Shown here: in pieces, positions 1 to 12,634 of the stretch
How the letters are laid out: each line of letters begins with the position of its first letter
Numbering within the stretch: position 1 is the first letter of the stretch
NCBI GenBank assembly: GCA_007449985.2
Contig: VIIQ02000162.1
Coordinates: forward strand, 144,871 to 208,870
Direction of reading: 5' to 3'
Length of the DNA: 64,000 bases
DNA from: Desmodesmus armatus
Taxonomy: Eukaryota; Chlorophyta; Chlorophyceae; Sphaeropleales; Scenedesmaceae
Position numbers and translations under genes: made by a program
The notes under the pieces: generated by a model
Told to the model about the DNA's origin: nothing
The model's input: only the letters and a program-made list of their open reading frames with translations
The model's database searches: none

Positions 1-49
1 AACTCAGCAGGTTGAAATGTGACTGCCTCAGCAGTTCAACACTGCTGCA

Positions 50-779
<730 letters not shown>

Positions 780-1737
780 CTGTAAGCAATAAAATGCAGT
801 GAAGGGGTTGTCATCATGGCATGCTGTCCCTACTGAGTAGTTCTGGGTGCATGCTGGTAACAACAGTGACTGCAAAGCAAAGCAGCAGCAAGACCAATAC
901 AGTCCTGGCAGATGCGAACGTTTGCTGAGCCGTCTCAAGGCCTGGAAGCATCCAAAAGGAACCTCCAATGCACAAGCGCGACACTGCATCAAGGCTACCG
1001 CTGCCTCTGGCCTTTGTTGTTTGCCATCATGTCCTGCTGCAGGATGCCTCATGCAAGCAAGAGGGAGTGCCGCAGCGTCTCATGGGCGCAGCATACGACT
1101 AAAGATTGCAAAAACAATCTACGGACCACGTCACGTGCTCTGCTTTACCTTTGTTGCTGCCTCGAACTTGTGCTCAAATCAATCTCAAGGTGTGGTCCGG
1201 TGAACAACGCTGTGTGGCTTGTGAGCGTGATCTGTAGTGATGACGGATATACAACACACAGGCGTTGAGTACTGGAGCTGTGTGTGACACTGTCAGCCTT
1301 AAAACCAAAATGACAAGTCGTGCCAGGCATCACCTCAGGCAGTGCCTGGGCATGATTTTCGGTCTATCAACTACCTTGACTTGCAGTGGTGAAGGTGACA
1401 CCTACAGCCCACCTCCACTATAAATTCAAACAGATTTGAAGCATGCTGTGCTATGCGCCACCCTGTGCTGCCGTCCATGCAGCGATCACATCTCTCCTTG
1501 TTCAGCTTTCTTGCGTGTCACCAAAATGCACAGATAACAGCAACAGCAATACCGCCGCTGCCCTGAAGTCCCTGCAACATCCCCTGCTGCCAGATGCCCT
1601 CACACACGCACTAGTGTGTGGGGAGTACTCCCCAAACACTCTGTAACATATATGCATCCGCAACTTGCGGCTCCATCCCTACCACCAACAACACAAGCGG
1701 CAGCTGCAGGGCTGCTAACAACAGGCAGTGGCATACA
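780..1737. other. Intergenic: H2B upstream region and NEMF 3' flank
   Basis: Both flanking genes run on the minus strand, so this stretch must hold the NEMF 3' untranslated region and the H2B promoter. I see no coding exon. A TATAAA-like string near 1419-1425 lies in the plus orientation and cannot serve H2B. Confidence 0.5.
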
Positions 1738-4700
1738 CTACCCTGCTGTGTTGCGGCTCTGTGCGGCTGACTTCTTCGCCTTCTTGGTGGCCTGCTTCAG
1801 CTGCTGCAGCCCCGCCGCGCTGATCTTGACCGTGCCCACCATCGCTGCCACCAGCTCGCTGTCAGGCACAGCGCGCATGAGGTCCCGCTCACGCTGCGTA
1901 ACCTCCCCGCCCCGCACCAGCAGCTCCAGCGCCTGCTTTGCTGCCTTGCCCTTCTTCAGCGTCCCAGGCGTGAGCTTCACCTGCACGCATGCACACAGAT
2001 CAAGTTAATCACACGACCTCGTGCCTGTTTTCCAAGCAATCACTCGCCTTGCTTGCGGGTCGCATGCCCTTGCTTTGCTGCACGATCGTGTGATGCCTGA
2101 CGACCCTGGTAAGACTTGCCTAGGCGCGTGTGACTCGCCGATGCAGTCAAAACAAACCCGAACTAGACACCCAGCAGCTCTTGTTATGGGCACTTGATCA
2201 AGGAAGGGACGGGGGCTTGGGTGACCTAGCTTGGCCCGCTCACCTTGGTTCGGACTATGGCGCCCTCCTATAGGAGAAGACAGGTGCTGCACTTGCTATG
2301 TTTACCATTCACTAGTCTCACGCAGACAGAGTGTACTCACCTTCAACTTGTAGCTGGCGAGTGCCTGGTATGGCCCACACACTGGCACCGCATACAGCAG
2401 CACGTCATCAGCCCGCGGCAAGCCCGTCAGGCTGTCCAGCTCCTTGAGCAGCGCAGCAGCAGCATCACCGCCCTCATACGGCAGCTCAGCAACATTCTCC
2501 TCAGCAAGCAGGGCAGAGATCTCCGCCCTCTCAGCCTCATCCTTAGCTGCTGCTAGCTCCCTTGCTGCTGCATCTCCCTCCTCATCACTGTCTGCATCAG
2601 GAGGCACTGCAGCTGCTGACGGGCCGCCCTGCACGCTGCCATCGCCCTGCACCTGCTGCTGCGGCGCCGCAACTGCACCCGTGTCCTGTCCCCGCTCAGC
2701 AGCGTCACTCGCCTGCTGCTGCGTGGCTGCTCCCTCACCGCCTGTGTCAGTCCCGCTGCTGCTGTCAGCCCCGTCGGCTGCATCATGCTGCTGCCCCTCG
2801 GCGCCGCCTGCTGCTGCAGCAGAGTGCATGTCTGCAAACTGGCTGCCTGTTGCACGCCGGATGGCATCGTCACGGCTGGCGCCCTGCGGCCCACCAGACC
2901 CACCGTCCCGCGCCTGGCGTGCCTCCTCGCGCGCGTTCTTGCGCGCCTGGCGACGATCCTGCCGGCTCTTCTTGGGCCCAGCAGACGCCAGCAGCTGCAG
3001 GAGACACACACAGGAGCACATACACATGGCAGTCTTGACACGTGAGCAGCTACATGTCATGATTACGAGTCAGGTGCGTGCCCGGGACAACTGCCCCTGA
3101 AGCCATCAAAGGAAGGTAGAATGCCACTCAGACACATCGATAGAGCAAGTTGTTGTTCAGTACTCAGTAACAGCACCTTTCCCTTCAGGTAAAAGCAGTC
3201 AGTGGCTGGTAGGGCGTTGAGCAGTACCACAGGCACAGTGCCCCCCCCCCCCCCCCCCCCGTGCCCCCGCCCTTCTGCTTGTTCAGCCCCCAGCAACCAG
3301 CCCCACCTGCAGAGCCATCTGCCTGTCCTCCTCATCCTGCTCAGCATACTTTGCCTTAGCCTTAGCAGCCTTCTCCTTCTTGCCCCGACCAGCCTTCACC
3401 GCCACATCACCAACAGGCACAGCAGCAGGACCCGCAGGGGGCTTGCCGCTGCTGCCTCCGCCCTTAGCACCACCCTTGGGCGGCTGCTGCTGGGGCTGCT
3501 GCTGCTTCTGCTGCTGTTGAGGCTGCTGGGGCGTGCTGGCGCCCTTGCCGGCCTTTTTCAAGCGGGCACGCTCTGCTGCTGACACATACCGCTTGCTGTC
3601 ACCCTGTGGGGGCGGGAGGCAGCACAGGCAGCAGTAGGTACTGCATCACCCCACATTAGTGTGTGCACACAACTTGGAGGACTGCGGACTACACTTGCCT
3701 GCGGCGAATGGCAGCTGCACATGCTGGATGCAAGCAGACAGTGCTTCAAAGGCCGTGATAAGTACGTGACAGCCCTGCCAGCCCAGGTGCAGACAGCCGC
3801 CAACCACCTCCCCCCTGGTGCTTCATACTCAAAAGTGCCGTGGCCGTGCTGAATGCATCGGCATACGAATAAAACACCAACAGCAACAGCCACCAACAGC
3901 TGCAGCGACAACCGCTTTTCTGCCCTTACCTTGGCTAATCCCTGCTGCTGCTGCTGACTGTCCTCCTCTTCCTCCTGCTCGCCAGCATCAGCAGCAGCAC
4001 CAGGGTGCTCCAACCCATAGCGCTCAAACCCTGCTGCCGAGGGCGCAGCTGCTGCTGCTGCTGTGCCAGCACCCGAGCTGCTGTGCCGCAAGCTGCTTCC
4101 ACTTGCTGCTGCTGCTGCCAGCGTGTCTGCTGACATGTCCATGAATGCGTCCAGTGCTGATGTGGCGCTGCTGCTGGGGGCACCACTCAGGCCCAGGGGG
4201 GCACTGCCTGCAGGTATGTGAGTGGGGGGGGGGGGGGCGAGAGTGGCAGGAGTGATTATGGGAGGGCGAGTGGGGCACATGACGTACAGCAAACCTTTGC
4301 ACCTCACCAGTCAGTGAGAGGGGGTGAAAAGGGGGGGGGGGGGGGAGAGACAAGGGGGGCAGGGTACCACCAGCAAGTAGCAACAGCAGCTCCCCATGCA
4401 CCCAGCAGCAGTCAACTCCGGTTCCCACACAGCGTAGCGCCAAGGCCCTGCAGGGACCCCTCCCCCACTACTACCACACCCACATGCTTGACTTCACACC
4501 TCCTCCTGGTGAACCTCCCCCCCCCCCACACACACACACAAACGATTGCCACCTTCACCACCCCTTCTCATTGCTGCTGCTGCTGCTGCTGCAGATGGTG
4601 CCGGTTGGCGCTATCGGCTTTCAGTCCACCCCCGACTGCCCCCGACCCCCTCACGCACACCCGCCGCCTTCGTCCCCATACCCCAACCCAACCCCTCACC

Positions 4701-6114
4701 CACACTCCTCCTCCTCCTGTCTGCAGCAACCTCGCTCCCCGCGCTGCTGCTGCTGCTGCTGCTGCCCCCCGTCCTCTTCATCCTCCAGTCCACCCTCGAC
4801 TGGCTCCTAACCCCTCACGCACAACCGCCACCCTCTCCCACCACCCCTCCCCCCACCCACCCACCTGCTTGGCTCTCCTCTTCCTCCTCCTCCTCTTCCT
4901 GTCTGCCGCCACCTCGCTCCCCACGCTGCTGCTGCTGCTGCTGCTGCTGGCCTTCCTCCTCATCCTCCAGTCCCCCCCTGACAGCCCTCTCCCCCACGTG
5001 GCGCCCGATGCAGCTGTCCTCCAGTTTGAACATGAAGCCCAGCCCCATCACCAGGCCCTGGGGGGGCAGGAAGTTCTTCTTGCCGCGAATCATGAAGCTG
5101 CCGGTGGGGAGGTACTCGCCAGTGGGGGCCGTCTTGGACACCTGGGGTTTTGGGTTGGGGGGGTGGCAGGGGGCGGGGGGGGGGGGGGGGCAACAAAGGG
5201 GGGGGGGCGGTGTGGGTGTGATGAGGCATACAGGTACACCAGCTGTACGGCTGGTGCTGTGTGCATGTCTGCATCTACAAGAGTCAAGTGTGGCATCATT
5301 GGACAGTGTTGCAGGGCGTTTGAGGCTGCAGGCTGTGCTTGTCTGTGCAGCCCACACTTGGTTCATCCAAACTCTGAGACACTGCACCTGTTACAATGGC
5401 CCGACAGTCTGTGTGGCACCACAACCCACCCAAACTGACATGTTGTACTTCATTCAATGGAATTGGGGGATGAAGCCCTCTTTGCCGCAGTGATACACCA
5501 CCCTGCCAAGGGTAAGCACGCTCCCCCACACCCCCACACAGGACACACCCCATGAGAACGACACCTAGCATCGCATGCATGCTACATGTACGCCCTTTGC
5601 TTACACAAAGCACCCCTACGGCCAGGCCTCATAACTAAGTACAGAAATCAGTGCTCCTGCCGGCCCAGGCTTTCCATGTGCTCGTGTAAGTCACTGAATT
5701 GGCCTGGTGGTGCGCTGTGTGGCACCTAGGCAGAGTTGTTGCCATTGTTTTTGTTTTTTTTGGTAGGTATAAGGGGGGCGGAACCCCACCGGCTGGCCAC
5801 ACACACAGCAGCCGAAGCTGCCGGGAGCCCGAAAACTGCCATATGCACAAGGATCCTGCTGAAAACATGTGTGTTGATAGTTATGATGATGGTGAGTGTT
5901 CCTGGGTCTTGGCGGTACTGTACGCACCTGGTGGTGGTGCACCCACCAAGCGCTGGTGACCAGCTTGGCGTCCCAGGCCTTGCTGCGGCACACACAGGCA
6001 CAGCCAGCCTGCTGCAGGGTGAATGGCGGCACCGGCCTGCTGGGGTCGTGGTTGCGGATGATGGTGCTGCTGGCACCATGAAGCTCAGCATGGACATACA
6101 CATCCTCTGTGACA

Positions 6115-6155
<41 letters not shown>

Positions 6156-9100
6156 CACACGGGTAACAGAGAAGCCCATTGGCGGGCCGTGACTGGCAGT
6201 CGCCCCTATTTGTAGTGATGCACGACACATGTTGGCTGTAGCAGACGCAGAGGGTCACCCACGGCACGGTGCCAAGCTGATGGCGATACCAAGGTGGGCT
6301 GCAACTATAGCTTCCTATGCAGCTGAAAACCTGCCACAGCCAACTGGCAGCCCCGCCCCCTCCGCCCCGGCCTCCAAGCCCTCCTGCACCCCCTCCTCCC
6401 TCCCTGGCCCCCAGCCCCGCTGCTGCCCAGTATCGGGAAACACCGGTGTTACTCGCCGCGCATCCCTTTCACTCACGTTTCCTGAAGTATCTCTTGACGA
6501 TGAGTTCGTTCTGCTGTGCATCGTGTCCGCTGATGACCAGGTAGTTCTCACTGCTGATGAACCAGTGGAAGCGCTCATACCACGCGGGCTTGCGCAACAC
6601 CTGGGGAGGCGGGGGGGGGGGGGGGGCATGTGCAGGGCATCAACTCAGCTGCACCCTCAGCTGCTGCTAGCTACCCAGTAGTGCCCAACAAGCACCAGCA
6701 CCAACACCAGCGCCAGCATCAGCACCACCGGCACAAACAGCTGATGCCGTAGCCAGCAATACGCCCAACAAACCCTTATCCAGCCCCGTTGAGGCCAGCT
6801 CAAACCAGCCCAGCCAAGCCCACCCCGAGCCCTCTCCCCGCCTCAAGGCCCCCCCCCCCCCGTACCGTTGCTGCTGGTCCGCTTGTGCGCAGGTTTGCCA
6901 GCTGTGCTGCTGCCTTCTTCTCTGCTGCCTGCAGGGCCTCAGCATGGGCGGCCAGCGTCTTCTCCTGCTTCACCTGCTGCTTCTTGCGCACTGAGGGACA
7001 GGGGAGGGGGGTGAGGGAGGGGGGGGGGCCGTGAGAGAGAGGGCGTATGTTGGGTTCTGGGTCCAGCATGGCACCACCAGGGCTTGATGTTGACACCATC
7101 CAGCCATGATGCAGTTGTGAGTGATCACTCCTCACCAGCTAGGTGCATCCTTGGCAGAAGCTGTCAAGCCTTGACACCTGAGGTGCTGAAGCAGGGCAGC
7201 ATGACCCCTGCCACCAGCGCACATGGCCTCAGCCCCCCCTCACCCTGTCCCAGCCACCCACCTGCATGGTGTGCTGCTGCATTGCTGTAAGCAGACATGC
7301 CCAGCTCCACCTGGACCTTGGTGGCTGGACGGGTCAGGGCAGCCTCATCATCCTGATGGGCAACAACAAGGGGAAGGGGGGGGGGGTACACAGAAGCATC
7401 AGCAGCAGCCAAGCACACTGTTTGCAAATTGGGTCGTCAATTGGGTTCCCACAGGTGACCCTGTAAAGCAGCAATGCCATGCAACAGGGCAGTTGCCACT
7501 CTTTGCAAAACAGCTATCGACACATACTAGCCAGGCGTCAGCCCCCCCCCCCCCCCCCCCGTGCTTAGACCCACCTCCTCTGAGTCCAGCAGGTTGCTGA
7601 GCAGCAGCGTGATCTTGTTCTGGTCCAGCTGCAGGCTGTGGATGTGGCCCGCCACAGGGTTGCCATTGCGGCGCTCCTCACGGATGAGGGCCTCCAGCTC
7701 ACGCCAGTCCATACCGGTGGCGATGGCTGGAGGGGGGGGGGAGGACAAGGGGAGTGAGGTAGGGTGTGTGGTAGGCAAGTAGGGGAAGGCAAGGGGAGGT
7801 TGTCAACCGGTGGCGATGGCTGGAGGGGTGGGCAGGACAATGGAAGTGAGATCAGGGGGTATGGTTAACAAGGGAGGGTACAGGCAAAAAGGGGAGCTGC
7901 GGGAATTGAACCCACGACCTCTCCCACCCTAAGGGAGAATCATACCACTAGACCAAGCTCCCTGTGAAGGGATCGGATGGATCGCAGCCGATGCAAACTG
8001 AGCATTTTGTGACACCTATATACCGCAACAGGGTTTGAAAATGAATGTGAAATTTTTCGTCGCAGAGGGCGCGAAATGCACTTTTTACTACTTGATGATT
8101 GCCTCCTGACATACCTGAACGATTTCTGAACGATTTTACGGCACGAAACAGCGGAATCAGACAGCCTTGCTTCTTACACATCCCTGTCATCAGCACGGTC
8201 TGCACGCATCACACACGGTCTGCTGCCGAGCGCTGCACAATATGAATGTGGCACACTGCTGCCCGTCATAAGATCAAAGGTGTGTGCGTCAAGAGGAGCG
8301 GGGTCCACATAAGGCCTGCCAAACGTTGTCTCCCCCCCCCCCCCCGCGGCGGAGCTGCAGGCATCACCCCCCACACATTCCTCCCCCACAGACAACCCCC
8401 CGCTCACCTGCACTGAGTGCGTCAATGGCTGCATCCACCGCCTCCATCCACCGCCTCCAGGTTGTACTCTATGAGTTTGGCAGAGTGCTGGCCATCATCA
8501 GATCAAGGGTGGCCGCCTTTGCAGCGGGAGTCGGATAAGGGCAGCCAACCGTTGTCTCGCAGGCCCTCCCCCGTCCCCCACAACACCACACCCCCACGCA
8601 CACCCATCCACCACCACCCCCACCTGCGTTGACTGCGTTTATCGCTGCATTCACCGCCTCCAGGTGCTGGCCGTCATAAAAACAAGGGTGGCTGCACCTG
8701 CGGCGGGTGTCGCCTGAAGCCTGCCGACCATTGTGTGGCAGGCCCTCTCCCTCCCCCCCGACGGAGCTGCAGGTATAAGTTTACAAAAACTCCCCCCTAG
8801 ACGACCCCCCCACCTGCGTTGACTGCGTCGATGGCTCCATCCACCGCCTCCAGGTTGTACTCTATGAGTGTTGCGCGTTCCTCGCTGGCTGCCGCCTCCT
8901 TCTCCAGTGCTGCAGCGCGCGCCCCCTGGTCCAGCCGGATCTTGTCCAGGCGGGACAGGGCAGCACGCTCAGCATCAAGCTTGGCCACCTCCACACGCTG
9001 ACCCTGAATCTGTTGGTGTTGGGGGAGCAGGAGACAGAGAGACAAAAAAGAGGGGGCGGCAGGGGGTGTGGGGTGTGAGTGTGGGGGTGCGGGTGGGGGT

Positions 9101-11920
9101 GGGGGTGGGGGTGGGGTTGTGGTAGACAGTGAGGTGCTTCGGTTGAGTGCGTGTTTAGAGGGGGGGGGCTAGTACCAAGTGTGTTCATGTGACAGTGGTT
9201 GCCCCCGCTCAAAAACCAGAGTCCAAAGGGTGTTGGTGTGAGGGCAGCATGCACACTCATGTAGCCACATGGCCAGTGAAAACAGCCATTTACCCATCAC
9301 TGGCCCGAAGTCTCCTCCCACCCCTGCTGAATACACCACCCCTCTCTGCGCATGTAGACAACGGGTGAACCCAACTTCTTGGCACCTGGCACCCCACATC
9401 GCTGCCATTGGGCCCTACGGCAAACCCGAAGTACCCCCACCTCACCCAACCGCCCACCCCACACCATTCTTCTGACCTGCCCCCCCCCCCCCCCTCCCCC
9501 GCGCTGTGTTTCCGTGGCCACATACCTTGCCGTAATATTCATCCAGTGCATCATCAAAGCAGGCAAACGTCAGCACCTCACCGCCAGCGCCCTTGCCCCC
9601 CTGCAGCCGCAGCGGGTTGTACTCCTGGTACACCAGGCCCCCTTGTCCTTCTCTCCCACACCCTCCCCACCCTGCTGCTGCTGCTGCTGTGCCTTGCTGG
9701 CTGCTGTTGGCACTGCAGTGATGAAACCCTCTGCCTGTTCCCCTTGGTCCAGCCCAGCCAGCCAGGCCTCAAACTGCTGCACAGCTGCATGCAGGGCCCC
9801 AACCTGACCCTCACTCAAAGGCTGGCTAGCCAGGGGGTGCTGAGGGGCCAGGCCAGCCAAATGGCAGCAGTGCTCCGCCACAGCAGGGCCATACGGCACC
9901 AGATCAGCTACTATGGCCTTCAGCACAGGCCCTGCAGCTGCCTTGCCAGCTTTCGCCCAGCCCTTCTTGCCCCCGGCGGCTGCTTGCTGGGCGGACTGCT
10001 TGCCACCCTTTCCTGCAGGGGTGGGGGTGGGGGTGCCGTTTGCTGCCTTGCCAGCACCACCAGCACCCCCCTGCTGCTGCTCTGCTGCCGCCTCCCCTTC
10101 ACTGTCAGACCCCTCTATTCCATCACCCTCCTGCTCTCCATCAGGTGTCTGCAGCAGTGCCCCTGCTGCATTGTTGGCAGCACTGGCATCACCCCCGGCA
10201 GCAGCACCATTCGCTGCTGTGTCGTCACCCCCTGCTGCTGCTGCCAGCGCTGCTGTCAGGGTGGATAGTGCCAGTGGCTCCCTCAGCCGGATGGCATGCA
10301 TGGGGTAGGGGTGGCGTGCCATAGTGCTGCGGCCCTTGTCATCATCTCTGTGGGAGCGCAGCAGGGTGAGGATCTCATACTTGTGGTCTGTCAGGATGAC
10401 GTTACCCTGCACAGCACACGGCACAGCACAGCACAGCACGGAGTGGCATGGAGCAAAGCACAACGTAGCACGGCATGGCAGGATGCACGATGCCTTTCCT
10501 GATTGAGACGGTGTAAGAAATCAATAGAATGTCCAGCTATGCTGTCCTGTTGGATATTCTCTTCACGTGCCACTGTCTGACCTGCCAAAAATTAAGCAAC
10601 CCTCTGCGCCCCTATTGGCCTGCCAGGGAAGTGGGGGTGGGGGGTGGATGGTGGGTTGTCAGGTGCAAGATGTGGCCCTTTGCACCTCCTTTGCACAGCA
10701 ATGCTCACACTCTGAATCGCTACATCCCTAGATCCCTAGGTCCCTAAAACCACAGCACCACTGCCTCAATGCATATGTAACTTGAAATTGCCACCCAGGT
10801 GGTCACTTCAGGGTCACCCACTTACGGGCTCTGATATCTCCCCCCCCCCCCCTCACCCTCAACCCACCCCCCTCCCCTCCCCCCCCCCCCCAGGGCTCTC
10901 GTGCCCCCCCCCCCCCCCCCCGCGTCCCACCTGTGCATACATCTCCAGTATGAGGTGGTGTGCGTTCTCTCCGGTGCCGAAGACAAAGTCCACCACGCGG
11001 TCCACCCCCAGCTGCCTCACATCCTCCAGGCGGCGGGTGCGCAGGTGCTTGCGCAGCTTGAGGGTGAAGTTGCTGGGGGCATCAGGCTTGTCATACATCA
11101 CCTGGGGGGGGGGGAGGGGGGGCGGCAGGGGACGGGAGGGAGGGAAGGAGGGGGGGGAGGGGGAGTGTATGTAACTAACTGCAACTGCCAAGAGGGCTTG
11201 CTGACAACAAAGACCATTGTGGATCAGCCACTGAAGCGTCAGGCTTGTCCTCATGAGGTACATGAGACTGACAAGTTTGACAACTGGCAGGGGCTGTCAT
11301 GCAGGAGGGGGGGGGATGGGCAGCTGGCTGCTGGATTACTGTGCATTGCAAGGCATGTGTACACATCACAACCAAAGGTAATCAGCTGCTTCCACACACC
11401 AAGACCATGCAATCGGGTGAAGCAACTACTGTCCAAGACGGCTGGCCAGCTTGTACCATAGTGAGCGATGGCTCATTGGGGGTGTGATGCACTAAGCAAT
11501 GCTACCGACACACAGCTGTGCCAGGCCGGCTACAGAAGGCGCCAGAACATATGCTGCTGCAGCATCTGCTGTGCCCCTTTCCATGAAGCCGCACCTGCAC
11601 TGTGTGGAAGCGTGTCCCACTCTCCAGCAGCAGGAACACCTTCTCACCATCACTGCCACTCTTTGCCAGCTTCAGCACATACGTCTGCCAATACAAAGCA
11701 GCCAACGGAACAAACCCTTACTAATTGAGCAGCTGTCGCTGTCATGCGTGTGTCTTGTCTCCTGGTAATGGGCATGACCTGCTGTGTGCGGCTGTGGTCC
11801 TGACACTCGACTGACCTTTGCATTGAGGTCATAGAGGTTGGCCAGCCTCAGCCCTATGATGCGCTGCTTCAGGCATGAAACCTCCCCAGCCACATCAGCA
11901 GATGCCATACGCTGCTTCAT
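1738..11920 (-). CDS. NEMF: Ribosome quality control factor RQC2/NEMF (NFACT family)
   Basis: Rqc2/NEMF binds stalled 60S subunits with peptidyl-tRNA, helps recruit the Listerin ligase and drives C-terminal Ala/Thr tailing. Exons, in order: 11816-11920, 11595-11684, 10931-11101, 9526-about 10430, 8814-9009, 7575-7726, 7262-7352, 6866-6990, 6477-6600, 5928-6106, about 4865-5141, 3930-4207, 3307-3603, 2341-2994, 1738-1980. The N-terminus [13 protein letters not shown] carries Asp9, and LGVDRVVDF carries the Asp-Arg pair (about residues 99-100); both are tRNA-binding residues in the family. The NFACT-R core reads [15 protein letters not shown] and [15 protein letters not shown] coiled coil ([17 protein letters not shown]) precedes it, and the C-terminal domain has [14 protein letters not shown]. 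The protein is about 1100 residues with Gln/Ala insertions. Two spots are unresolved: a one-base frame break near 9640-9690 beside a Gln tract, and the end of the 5141 exon, whose phase does not match the next exon. Confidence 0.95.
3241..3260. repeat. Poly(C) tract of 20 in a NEMF intron
   Basis: An uninterrupted run of 20 C lies in the intron between the 3603-3307 and 2994-2341 exons. On the coding strand it is poly(G). Confidence 0.95.
4571..4985. repeat. About 180-bp degenerate tandem repeat at a NEMF exon 3' end
   Basis: About two and a half copies of a unit. Each contains a (CTG)n block, then a cctcxtcatcctccagtc-type block, then the string gactgg or similar, cctcacgcaca and stretches of CCTCC. 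Copies begin near 4571, 4745 and 4925. The third copy runs into the NEMF exon starting at 5141, so the unit includes that exon's tail. This makes the true donor site of the exon hard to choose. Confidence 0.75.
6118..6153. repeat. (CAG)12 microsatellite beside a NEMF splice acceptor
   Basis: Twelve CAG units sit about 10 bp upstream (on the coding strand) of the acceptor of the 6106-5928 exon. On the coding strand they read CTG and occupy the place of the polypyrimidine tract, so length changes could influence splicing. That effect is inferred. Confidence 0.9.
7711..7823. repeat. Partial duplication of a NEMF exon 5' end
   Basis: The string ccggtggcgatggctggagg occurs at 7714-7733 and again near 7807-7826, about 93 bp apart. 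It covers the acceptor and first codons (AIATG) of the exon at 7575-7726. The outer copy offers a second, unused acceptor. Confidence 0.8.
7891..7962 (-). tRNA. tRNA-Pro (anticodon AGG)
   Basis: A 72-nt tRNA. The acceptor stem GGGAGCT pairs with AGCTCCC, with discriminator C. The D arm is TGGTCTAGTGGTATGA (A box). The anticodon stem CTCCC/GGGAG encloses loop TTAGGGT, giving anticodon AGG, which decodes CCU and, after A34 to inosine, CCC/CCA. The T arm GTGGG-TTCAATT-CCCGC supplies the B box. No intron and no encoded CCA, as usual for nuclear genes. A run of five T on the coding strand (AAAAA at 7886-7890) immediately follows and fits a Pol III terminator. It lies in sense orientation inside the NEMF intron 7727-8813. 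Confidence 0.96.
8260..8820. repeat. Tandem copies of the end of NEMF exon 5
   Basis: Three related copies of the exon tail and adjoining intron begin at about 8405, 8617 and 8812. The intact copy (exon 8814-9009) encodes [13 protein letters not shown] before the donor. The middle copy still encodes [13 protein letters not shown] followed by a donor. The outer copy carries a 13-bp internal duplication that breaks its frame. Shared intron pieces include ggcggagctgcaggyat and caaxcgttgtctc-type strings. Confidence 0.85.
9060..9122. repeat. G-rich minisatellite (GGGTGG)n
   Basis: A run of GGGGGT/GGGTGG units in a NEMF intron with four or more G-tracts close together, a candidate G-quadruplex on the plus strand. 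Confidence 0.85.
10840..10921. repeat. Cluster of three poly(C) tracts
   Basis: C runs at 10840-10852 (13), 10879-10891 (13) and 10904-10921 (18), ending 10 bases from the splice donor at 10931. Confidence 0.9.
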
Positions 11921-12634
11921 GGTGACTGGGCTTGATTGGTACTGAGCAGTTGAGGGGGATCTGCTGCTGTGAGACTGTTATGTCCGTTACTCACTAAGAG
12001 CCCATGTTGAGTTGTTGTTTGCAAACAACGAGCACTTTAACATCTTGTGCACGACTGGGCCACGGCTTGCGCGCTTGTTTGGCCTTTTCGGTGACGTGAT
12101 CCAACTCAAACCCCGACAGGTGACTGGTGATCCGTTAAGCACTCTTCAATCCTTCTTCTCACACGCTCTACAATAACCACACCATTCTGATGTCCAATGC
12201 GGAATCGTTGTTACCCAATAGGACCAGCTATGTGTGTGTGTGGGGGGGGGGTGGCAGTCAGGACTTGTCTCGTGGCAAGCCATCAGGCTCCAAGAACGCA
12301 ACCCTAGCCAAGCTGACACCCTTCCTGATGCCTTGCTGCCTGCTGCTGGTTGCTGAGCTCGGGGCCTGCACACCCCCTTGCGACGCCACCCCGCTGCTGC
12401 TACGCTGCGCATCCCGCGAAGCACTGTCAGGCGTCCGTATCCGTGGCAGGTGCATTTGACTGCTGCCAGGCTGCTGCTGCACAGTGGGACTCAGCCCCCT
12501 CTCTACCCCTGCTGCGGTGCCAATGCGGCTCACAGCAGCACCAGTCGTTGGACGGCTGCTCCAGCCACCAAGTGTGCTGCTGATGCTGCCTGGACTGTTG
12601 GGCTGGGTGCCAAGGCCCCAGTCAATCCGCCCTG
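11921..12634. other. NEMF 5' flank and 3' end of the coiled-coil gene
   Basis: NEMF begins at 11920 and the upstream gene's in-frame TGA lies at 12635. An open minus-strand frame continues through about 12700-12258 with a Ser/Gly/Thr-rich composition (GRIDWGLGTQPNSPGS, DSASRDAQRSSSGV). It could be an alternative C-terminal exon of the coiled-coil gene or follow a one-base indel. From 11921 to 12257 I see no coding signal; this should contain the NEMF promoter. Confidence 0.45.

Noticed and set aside
4218..5493. Two long plus-strand frames rich in Pro, Leu, Ser and Cys
   Set aside because: They run through CTCC/CTG repeats and poly(G) in NEMF introns; the minus strand carries conserved NEMF codons ([14 protein letters not shown]).
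9408..10268. Plus-strand frame of 286 codons
   Set aside because: Antisense to the NEMF exon with [19 protein letters not shown]; composition reflects repeats.
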